Below, one piece after another: positions 10,409-17,453 of a stretch of DNA of 64,000 nt. Position 1 is the stretch's first letter. Each line of letters opens with the position of its first letter. This DNA comes from Kuschelorhynchus macadamiae (taxonomy: Eukaryota; Arthropoda; Insecta; Coleoptera; Curculionidae), in contig JAUTXW010000347.1 of the NCBI GenBank assembly GCA_030620095.1, positions 1,578,501-1,642,500 of the forward strand, written 5' to 3'. The notes beneath the pieces are model-generated. The model did no database searches, had not been told where the DNA came from, and was given only the letters and a program-made list of their open reading frames with translations. The translations under genes were made by a program, and so were the position numbers.

Positions 10409-10840
10409 GATACAGAATATTCCTTAAATGAGCAATATGTAAATATTATATTTCAAAAATTTGGACAACCAGTTATAGACCTTTTTGCTTCAGAACAAAA
10501 TACTAAATGTCAAAGATATATATCATGGAAGCCGGATCCTGGATCTGAGGCTGTTGATGCGTTTACCATTAAATGGAATATGTTTTTTTATGCATTCCCA
10601 CCATTTGCCATTATTTCCAGGGTTTTGAATAAAATAATTAATGATAAAGCTGAAGGCATCGTCGTGGTACCTGAATGGCCAAATCAACCATGGTACCCCA
10701 TATTTAATAAACTTTTATCTCAGACCAAAATAATTTTTGGCCCGGAAAAGAATTTAATTTTATCTCCTTTTAGGTTACCACATCCCAACTACAAACACCT
10801 TACCTTGGCAGTCGGGAGGCTATCAGGCAAGCTTTTTTGA
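10400..10840 (+). pseudogene. DIRS DAM-like methyltransferase domain
   Basis: Frame with VIDLFASEQNTKC, DAFTIKW and FYAFPPFAII. This matches the order found in DIRS elements, where the domain resembles phage N6-adenine methyltransferases (the PPF corresponds to the catalytic PPY-type loop). The segment GIVVVPEWPNQPWYP then follows. It is separated from RNase H by a frameshift near 10400. The activity of this domain in DIRS elements is not established. Confidence 0.75.
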
Positions 10841-11718
10841 GAAAGGGAATTCCAGAGGATGGACTTCCCATGTTTCTAGCTTCAATTTCCACTAAAACCT
10901 TAAAGCAATATAGGAGCATAGACAAGATCCCTTAAGTTTCCATTTACAAAATATTATTAACTTTTTAACAACCTTATCAAAAAAAGGACTTTCATATAGT
11001 TCACTTAATACCCATAAATCAGCACTGAGCTTAATATTACATATTCCTGATAACCAACAATATATTTTTAAACGGTTTTTAAAAGGAGTTTACAATTTAA
11101 ATCCTCCTAAACCCAAATACTCTTTTACATGGGATACTTCTGTGGTTATTAACTATCTTGAAAAATTACATCCACTAGAAGCCCTCTCCTTAGAAAAGCT
11201 TTCCCATAAATTAGTAATGTTACTGGCTCTAACTTCCGCCCATAGATTACAGACCCTTTCTTTAATAAAAATAGACAATATTTATATAAAATCGTCATCA
11301 ATAGAAATTATAATACCAGACAATATTAAAACTTCAGGGAAAAATAAATACCAGCCAATTCTTTCTTTTCCTTTTTTTTAAAGAAAAACCTCAGCTTTGT
11401 GTAGGTTCTATAATATGTCATTATTTAAACATAACAAAATCTTTAAGACCAGAATCTGAGAAAAGACTTATTTTAACAACAAGAAAACCTTTTAAAGCGG
11501 CATCTACACAGACTTTAAGTAAATGGTTGAAAAAAACATTAGAATTAAGCGGCGTAGATATTAATATTTTTAAAGGGTACAGTACGCGCCATGCAACAAC
11601 ATCAGCAGCGGCTCGTGCGGGTCTTAATATAGAAATTATTCGCAAGACCGCTGGTTGGTCAGAAAAATCCTTAGTATTTAATAAGTTCTATAACAAACCT
11701 TTGCAAAAACAATTCTAA
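10835..11718 (+). pseudogene. DIRS tyrosine recombinase, broken
   Basis: In three frames it reads as a recombinase: an N-terminal core-binding part around 10835-11120, then 11142-11381 with SAHRLQTLSLI (first catalytic Arg). The block 11527-11718 has YSTRHATTSAA and GWSEKSLVFNKFYNKP, holding the second Arg, the Trp and the nucleophilic Tyr. The residue where related recombinases have the first His of HxxR is Tyr here (KGYSTRHA), so catalysis would be impaired even without the frameshifts near 10930 and 11380. The enzyme normally inserts a circular DNA intermediate. Confidence 0.85.
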
Positions 11719-12039
11719 CTAATTAGGATTTTAAGTTATATCATGCATAGTTTTTAGACATAGTTATATAGACATTTATTTTTTTTTTTTTTTATATAGT
11801 TATTTTGTTATTGTCAAACGTATATTATTACTTATACACTTTTTATATGTTTAGTATTAATCTATAGTTCACTTTATAATATACCTAATTAATGCATACA
11901 TGATAATGATTGTGTCATTTAGTTGTAGTCCAGTTTTGTTTTACCTTAAGGTACAATTTTGTTTCAAAGTTTTTGGTTTGTAACATGGCTTGTTTAATAG
12001 ATCGTCAGTTATGTTATTTGTTCTCTAAACATCTACAAT

Positions 12040-12152
12040 GTAAGCAAAAATGTTCGGAATATGAGCGAAGGATAATTAAAAGATTGATCGACTTACCTGT
12101 AAGGAAGAGCAATCGTAATTATCCGAGCTCATATTCCGAACATTTTTGCTCC
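12040..12152. repeat. DIRS internal complementary region
   Basis: This is the reverse complement of the right outer end (12341-12407), AATTAT, and the left outer end (4744-4775) joined together, so it preserves the circle junction template. Such a region is a hallmark of DIRS elements and lets the linear RNA be completed into a circle. Confidence 0.85.
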
Positions 12153-12197
12153 CTCCCGGTTCCCATCCCTAGACGATCTATTATCTCTTATATCACC

Positions 12198-12407
12198 CGA
12201 CAATATAATGAATCATGTAAACAAAATATACCTGAATTCGGGCAAGGGTGACACATATTAGGTGATAAGAAAGAAATAATTTTCTTTCTTTAAACTTGTG
12301 AGTCATTGCACAGGGGCAATATAACTACAATGTAAGCAAAAATGTTCGGAATATGAGCTCGGATAATTACGATTGCTCTTCCTTACAGGTAAGTCGATCA
12401 ATCTTTT
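12198..12407. repeat. DIRS right inverted terminal repeat and outer end
   Basis: Reverse complement of the left ITR. It contains the uninterrupted target sequence of the gypsy insertion (GGGCAAGGGTGAC) and continues to the outer end ...GATCAATCTTTT before AATTAT at 12408. Confidence 0.85.
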
Positions 12408-13007
12408 AATTATATGGTTCATTCTCAAGAATTTTCGGTGGAAGAAATTCAGCATAATTTTTTAGTTAGCGGCCATTCTTTTATGTCTTGCGATAGAGAC
12501 TTTGGTCTTATCGAAAAAAATAAAAAGTTTCACCCAAATATTTATGTTCCTAAAGATTGGATAAATGTTATCTTAACGGCTCGAAAGAAAGATCCATTTA
12601 AAGTGGTTGTGATGGATAAAGAAAATTTTTTTTCTACAGCCAATTTAGAAAAACTAATTACAAATAGAAAAATAAGCTTAGACTCCACAAAAGTTCAGTG
12701 GCTAAAAATGCACAGTATTATTATAAAAAAAGAAGATCCCTTCATAATTTATTTTAAATATGGCATAAGTGAAACTCAACCTTTACAAAAATTTGATATG
12801 CAGAAAAGAAATATTTCAAAAGATCAGATTTTGGCACCACTGCCGTTATTGTATCCAAATGGAAACTGCGTAACTGCTGCGAAAAAGCAAGATCTCTTGC
12901 AATTGATTGAATTTATTCCACCGATTTTTCATAACTTTTTTCATTCACTAAAGTGTTCTATGTCTGCCCAAGATGATATTAATATTGTCGACAATAATAA
13001 CGAATAA
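12408..13007 (+). pseudogene. DUF7869-type gene, 3' part
   Basis: Resumes the frame interrupted at 4743: the residues N-Y coded by AATTAT are followed by MVHSQEFSVEEIQHNFLVSG. It contains the conserved GHSFMSCDRDFGLIEK block, which supplies further acidic residues of the presumed active site, then a C-terminal region that ends at TAA 13005-13007. No lesion is visible in this half, so the gene was apparently intact when the DIRS element struck. Confidence 0.8.
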
Positions 13008-13440
13008 AATGCTTTTGCTTTTTTTAGAACGTTCAGTTTGGTTGTTTAGTTCGGTTTAAGTTTTTTTTTTACAGTTTTTAGTTGAAGAGAGCATTTATAT
13101 TATTTAGTAGTGCTTTAGCTGACATATTTGTAATTTTGCAAATAAAATAACTCAAATTTCAATGATCATTGTTTCATTTTAGTCTAGTCCCATATGTAGA
13201 AATCAAGACTTACAAAAACCAGAACGGACCAACCCACAAAAATTTTTCACATCAAGCAAATTTAGATTTTTTGAGAATCCCTTTTAAAAATATTATATTA
13301 TTTGAGTATTATTGCAAAAAAAATATGCCAATAAAATTCTTATTTTTATGACAAAAAAAAGTTAAATAAATCGATTAACTTTAAACCTCATTATTTCCAT
13401 TATATAATGGTGAGGATAGTCCGCTCTGGTCCTCTCTGGC
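13008..13440. other. 3' flank of DUF7869 copy 1 with subterminal repeats and right end
   Basis: AT-rich 3' region with AATAAA signals (about 13142). A subterminal GAACGGACCAACCCAC lies at about 13222 and the inverted end GGATAGTCCGCTCTGG at 13414-13429. Confidence 0.55.
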
Positions 13441-13600
13441 ATAGGTAGAAAGAAATTGGTAAAATATTGGTAGGATTGCAATATGATGGAACTAAAGTAT
13501 ACATGTGTTCCTAAATAACTATGTACTGAACTAAATTTGGTCACACTTCATAGTAACAGAAAATATTCGTAACGGGGGAAGTTCCGGGCAAAGGAAATTT
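13440..13600. repeat. ABC repeat copy 1 (right part)
   Basis: Resumes the repeat left at 2980 (CATAGGTAGAAAGAAATTGG) and runs into a terminal motif shared with other copies (GGGGAAGTTCCGGG, compare the region near 16540). Confidence 0.6.
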
Positions 13601-14480
13601 TCTGATTTTTCTTAACTGAAATGTCATACATTCACATTTTTTTTTACTTCTAAAAAGCCTTCTGAATGTAGAACTTAAAAACAATTCGTGCATTAACTTT
13701 TATTTTTATTTCATTTATTTATTTTTACTTTTCAACTTTTTTTTAGTTGAAATGTGATATATTCACAAAATATTTCAGCTTCTTTATATTACTGTTTAAA
13801 ATCATTTATTTTTTAATGTTCTCACGTTGTAATACTTATGCCAGACGCAGTATGTTTTGCTCATCAAAATTTGTCAAATACATATTTCGATTTTTGCACG
13901 CACAACCACTACAAGCCTATTATGAAAAAACTAAAGGGAAAACGAATATCAATCAAGGATATTTACGACAGAACGGGACAGAAACTCTAGATCTAGTGGA
14001 ATTTTATAGTATTTTTAAGGCCAGATAGTAAAATATTTAAATCGATATGTCACCTAGCTTGTAGCGATATGCTTAATTTAATATCAAAGGAAATAAAAAA
14101 ACGTATATTACTTTGTTAGGCTTTTACTGAAAATATAATAATCAGTTACCGAGTATTAAGAGTTTTATACGTTAAAATTGACGTCAATTGTTAAACCGAA
14201 ACGTCTTTCCGAAATTTCAAGTATCTGTTTGAAAATTTCACGGAAACATTTAAATCATTAATTAATTATTATTATCAATAAAAACATGATTTAATATAAT
14301 GTAAAATTTAAATATTCATCAAACTGTATTAGGTTTACCTAAAATACCTAATTTTAGCAGTTTTTTAGTAGACAGGAGTTTAAGTCAGCCGTATTATGGT
14401 TACCTCGAATTTTTTTAAGTTTGCTCTGCAATATAATAAAAAGGCTCAATTACAGACTGAAAAAAACTACTAAATTAAGG
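13601..14480. other. No recognised feature
   Basis: AT-rich sequence. A 93-codon frame at 13747-14028 has no recognisable domain, and I do not consider it a gene. Confidence 0.5.
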
Positions 14481-14485
14481 CATAG

Positions 14486-15055
14486 GTATTAGAGTTAGAT
14501 ACATAATTAAATTCTACGTTATACGAAGTCACTACATATAACACAGAATCAGCGGGTATGGCTATGGATAATAATGAAAAAAAATGGCTACCACTGATAT
14601 TAAATGACAAAATAGTTTAACACTGATAAACTTACAGTATATTTTTACTACACTCGTAAATGGTTACATTTTGGTAAAAAAAGTTGTTACGAAGTCACTA
14701 CATATAACATAGAATCAGGGGGTATGGCTATGGATAATAATGAAAAAAAATGGCTACCACTGATATTAAATGACAAAATAGTTTAACACTGATAAACTTA
14801 CAGTATATTTTTACTACACTCGTTAATGGTTACATTTTGGTAAAAAAGTTGTTACTAAAGTTAGATACATAATTAAATTCTACGTTATACGAAGTCACTA
14901 CATATAATATAGGATCAGGGGTATGGCTATGGATAATAATGAAAAAAAAATGGCTACCACTGATATTAAATGACAAAATAGTTTAACACTGATAAACTTA
15001 CAGTATATTTTTACTACACTCGTAAATGGTTACATTTTGGTAAAAAAGTTGTTAC
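14486..15055. repeat. Satellite-like tandem repeat, three units of 166-200 bp
   Basis: The phrase GAAGTCACTACATATAA starts near 14525, 14691 and 14891, each time followed by GGTATGGCTATGG, TGGCTACCACTGATA and GGTTACATTTTGGTAAAAAA. The full unit is about 200 bp; the middle unit lacks about 34 bp (TTAGATACATAATTAAATTC and adjacent bases). Units are highly similar. It lies directly next to the Penelope fragment. Confidence 0.88.
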
Positions 15056-15171
15056 TAAAAAACTATTTATCCAATTTACCTCAAATTTTTCAGTCCTAAC
15101 ACTGGAACCTGTGGTGGAAGATAGATCAAAATACAAGAGTTCTATCCACACTACATCACAACTTGTTACGT

Positions 15172-15214
15172 TCTGGACGCGCGTTTCGCTAACCAAGTTA
15201 GCATCATCAGCAGA
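15172..15214 (-). ncRNA. Hammerhead ribozyme in the inverted Penelope end (minus strand)
   Basis: Minus-strand reading gives the same core as the plus-strand copy at 15785-15827: TCTG, CTGATGA, stem II GCTAAC/GTTAGC, GAAA, CGC/GCG, TC, CAGA. All conserved core bases are present. Penelope elements are known to carry such ribozymes. Confidence 0.72.
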
Positions 15215-15334
15215 TGATATAAACTAAAGTAACTTATCCTAACCGAGACTATTTATAGATATAGATATACGAGAGGTCTAGAAAAAGTATTTAAAAACGT
15301 AGGTTTTAGAGTAGCCTAGAAAACGGAGAATAGT

Positions 15335-15730
15335 TTGAAAAATCTCCTTGGAAACCCCAAAGACAAAGTCAACTTGAGGGAGAGGAGTGGCATCTATGAA
15401 ATTAGCTGTAATGACTGCGATCTAAAATATGTTGGGCAAACTAAACGCTCCATAAACATTCGTTTTAAAGAACACATGGCACATTTAAGATACGGAAGAA
15501 CAGAAAAGTCAAGCGTTGCCCAACATGCTTTGGAAAACAATCACCGAATAGGAATAAATAATCTTAAGTTGATTAAAAATGTATCTAATAATAGATTATT
15601 GGATGCATTTGAGAGTATAGAAATAGTTAAATGTGGTAAGAAAGCACTAAATAAAGGCAGAGGGCCTATTCCCTATAGTCCCCTCTATTGTTTACTTGAC
15701 GACGGTGCAGTCGGGTGCAACCAAGTGTGA
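15335..15730 (+). pseudogene. Penelope GIY-YIG endonuclease (N-terminally truncated)
   Basis: A 131-codon frame with SGIYEISCNDC and LKYVGQTKRSINIRFKEH, the GIY-YIG nuclease core with its CxxC insertion and catalytic Arg. ALENNH and LLDAFESIEIVK follow, as in Penelope polyproteins. The nuclease domain looks whole. The reverse transcriptase is absent because the copy is 5'-truncated at about 15266. The second copy (39168-39707) shares most residues. Confidence 0.85.
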
Positions 15731-15784
15731 CCACATTTACCTATAAATAGTCTCGGTTAGGATAAGTTACCTTAGTTTATATCA

Positions 15785-15827
15785 TCTGCTGATGATGCTA
15801 ACTTGGTTAGCGAAACGCGCGTCCAGA
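15785..15827 (+). ncRNA. Hammerhead ribozyme in Penelope terminal repeat
   Basis: Order of parts: stem I strand TCTG (15785-15788), CTGATGA (15789-15795), one extra T, stem II GCTAAC-TTG-GTTAGC (15797-15811), GAAA (15812-15815), a very short stem III CGC/GCG, TC as the cleavage site, then CAGA pairing with TCTG. This fits a type I hammerhead with minimal stem III, as described for Penelope elements; such forms may work as dimers. The extra T before stem II is present in all three copies here. Confidence 0.75.
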
Positions 15828-15885
15828 ACGTAACAAGTTGTGGTGTAGTGTGGTTAGAACTCTTGTATTTTGATCAAATTTTTCA

Positions 15886-16260
15886 CAAAAGGAAGTCAAT
15901 TGGTAAAATTCTGGTAAGAATTCAAGATTGCGAAAGAAAATGGCGGCATAGTAAAAAGTTAAAAAAATTATTACTAAAAACTGGTGGCTTAATGAAATAT
16001 TAAAAAAATCAACTACTTATTAGATTGATTTCAAATTTTGTGCAAGAATTAAATGTGATATAGAGATGAATTAGTAAAATTGTACTAGGGCATCGATATG
16101 GCGGAACAAAATGACGGTCTAATTAAAAAAGGTGTAAAAACAACTCATTGAATAGATTTTAAACTTTGAATGGTAGAAAATGGAAAAATATTGTTAGGAA
16201 TTCAATCTGGTGCAACCTATTAAAATGTTTGAATACAAGATCAAAAAAAAAACGGCAAAT
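15886..16260. repeat. ABC repeat copy 2 (partial)
   Basis: Recurring phrases GGTAAAATTCTGGTA, AAAATGGCGGCATAG and GATATGGCGGAACAAAATG at roughly 130-bp spacing. It abuts the Penelope end. Confidence 0.7.
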
Positions 16261-16920
16261 TTTCATTACCCGGAACTTCTCTCATTTTTAATAATTTCTT
16301 TTATTAGGAATAGTAAAATATGATCTTATTTAGTTTCGTGTACATAGTTGTTACATTTTATATAAACAAAATCTTTCATTTTTATAGAGAAAAGAAAGTG
16401 TTCATTATGAGGTAACTTCGCTCGTGAATCCTTCCTTTTGTCTACCAAACTGAAAGAAAACACTTGCAATATGTGTTACTAAATGACTATGTTTGAAACT
16501 AAATAGGGTCATACCTCACTATTCCCAATAAAGCGACAGATGCATAACGAGGGAAGTTCAGGATAATAGAAAGGAGCAGCCATTCTACCTAATAATGTTG
16601 ACATGTAATCGTTGACAACCTTAACACTTATAATATAAATGTAATAAATAATGTACCTAATATGTAATATTTATGAGCATAATAAATTCTTTCAGAAAAA
16701 GAAAAAGCCATCTAGGTCCAGTAGGATTTGCATAAAACAATATGAACAAAACACGCCTTGTGCCATAAATCATACCACACAGAAACTCCCGAGGAATGTT
16801 TTCACACCAAAAACGACAATTGTGCTTATTGATTAGGAATTTGCATAATTTCTTCTTCAAAATGAGCTTCAACTGAAAAGATAATTAGGACCGATTTCCA
16901 ATAATTAGTTTAAAGCCCAA
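16261..16920. other. No gene; possible ABC-related terminal sequences
   Basis: Contains short stretches resembling ABC repeat ends (TTACCCGGAACTTC at about 16268; CGAGGGAAGTTC at about 16540). Two overlapping short frames on opposite strands around 16651-16872 have no recognisable domain. Confidence 0.4.
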
Positions 16921-16929
16921 GCAACAAAG

Positions 16930-17040
16930 TCACGATGCTTACGATGGTCCAGTGGTCAGTGGCTTCAGCTTCTGGGTCAACACGACATTCCAGGGTGAAA
17001 ACCCAGTTTTTTTTGTCGTTTAAGGCCTAGCATGACCAAA
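16930..17040. repeat. Possible degenerate tRNA-derived SINE
   Basis: GATGGTCCAGTGGTCAGTGG resembles a tRNA-type A box. About 45 bases later CCAGGGTGAAAACCCAG sits where a B box and T-arm would be, and then a T run. The match is loose, and there are no clear target duplications. Confidence 0.25.
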
Positions 17041-17059
17041 ATAAAATTTCGCAACACTA

Positions 17060-17344
17060 TCACACAGCAGCAATGTTCTCTCCACTTCTTGCGTTTTGAC
17101 GTCTTGTTGATTTTGTATTGTGAAGATTAAAATCATTTTCAAAATTTTTAGGGATTCGACAAATAGCAGTCACGGTAGGTCGTTTATGTGGACCATAGTT
17201 TTCGCGAATTGCGCATTGTGTATTTACAAAAGAACGTCTATTTTGATAACATTTTTGCATAATGACCAAACGTTTTAAAGCTTGTATTTTACCATTATGC
17301 ACGGTTGAAGTATATTGAACGCAAATGACAGCTAGTAACATCAT
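17060..17344 (-). pseudogene. Tc1/mariner-type helix-turn-helix N-terminal fragment
   Basis: A minus-strand frame with CYQNRRSFVNTQCAIRENYG, RPTVTAI and SGENIAAV. This is the pattern of an N-terminal helix-turn-helix domain found in many insect transposase fragments (a QRALRENYG...HNRPTV type). No catalytic domain follows within the window, so it is a relic of the DNA-binding end of a transposase. Confidence 0.6.
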
Positions 17345-17453
17345 CTTTTAAACACGATTATCACTCCATTTTAATATCTGATCATTCTTATCAGAAAATC
17401 CAGATTCTTATCAGTAAACAGTTGTTAATCTAGATTCTTATCAGTAAACAGTT

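Larger units (their letters stand above)
4744..12407 (+). mobile_element. DIRS-like tyrosine-recombinase retrotransposon
   Basis: It contains, in order, inverted terminal repeats, gag-like and reverse transcriptase sequence, RNase H, a DAM-like methyltransferase domain and a tyrosine recombinase, which is diagnostic of DIRS. The ITRs are inverted, at 4749-4857 plus 7416-7466 on the left and about 12198-12357 on the right. An internal complementary region at 12040-12152 reproduces the fused outer ends. The element lies exactly at AATTAT in the DUF7869 gene (4738-4743 and 12408-12413). The same AATTAT occurs in the circle junction inside the complementary region, as expected for recombinase-mediated insertion without a staggered cut. 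It is dead, with frameshifts, an RT deletion and two nested insertions (gypsy 4858-7411; retroposon 8860-9420). Confidence 0.9.
2981..13440 (+). mobile_element. DUF7869-type DNA transposon, copy 1, interrupted by a DIRS element
   Basis: The DUF7869 gene (3295-4743 plus 12408-13007) sits between two inverted sequences inside the ABC repeat. The left end reads CCAGAGTGGACCATCC (2994-3009). The right end (13414-13429) is its reverse complement with two mismatches. Related subterminal words occur at 3073 (GAACGGACCA) and about 13222 (GAACGGACCAACCCAC), which could be transposase binding sites. The outer left flank starts GAGGCGT, as do the TIRs of copy 2, but the right end does not, so the exact ends and any target duplication are unresolved. 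Removing the nested DIRS element would leave about 2.8 kb, close to the 2.5 kb of copy 2. Confidence 0.6.
15085..15885 (+). mobile_element. Penelope-like element, 5'-truncated, with inverted end fragments
   Basis: The central body (15266-15735) carries the GIY-YIG endonuclease. It is flanked by two inverted copies of the same terminal sequence, at about 15093-15255 (minus) and 15740-15880 (plus). An inverted end fragment upstream of a 5'-truncated body is the usual Penelope arrangement. Both end copies contain a hammerhead ribozyme. The body matches a second copy at 39168-39860. Confidence 0.85.

Noticed and set aside
13747..14028. 93-codon plus-strand frame
   Set aside because: No domain, no neighbouring signals, AT-rich composition; considered chance.
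14486..15055. CRISPR-like array
   Set aside because: Repeats are long, tandem and without unique spacers, and the DNA is from an animal genome.
16930..17040. A true tRNA gene
   Set aside because: Only a loose A-box and B-box resemblance; no foldable acceptor stem was found. Listed only as a weak SINE candidate.
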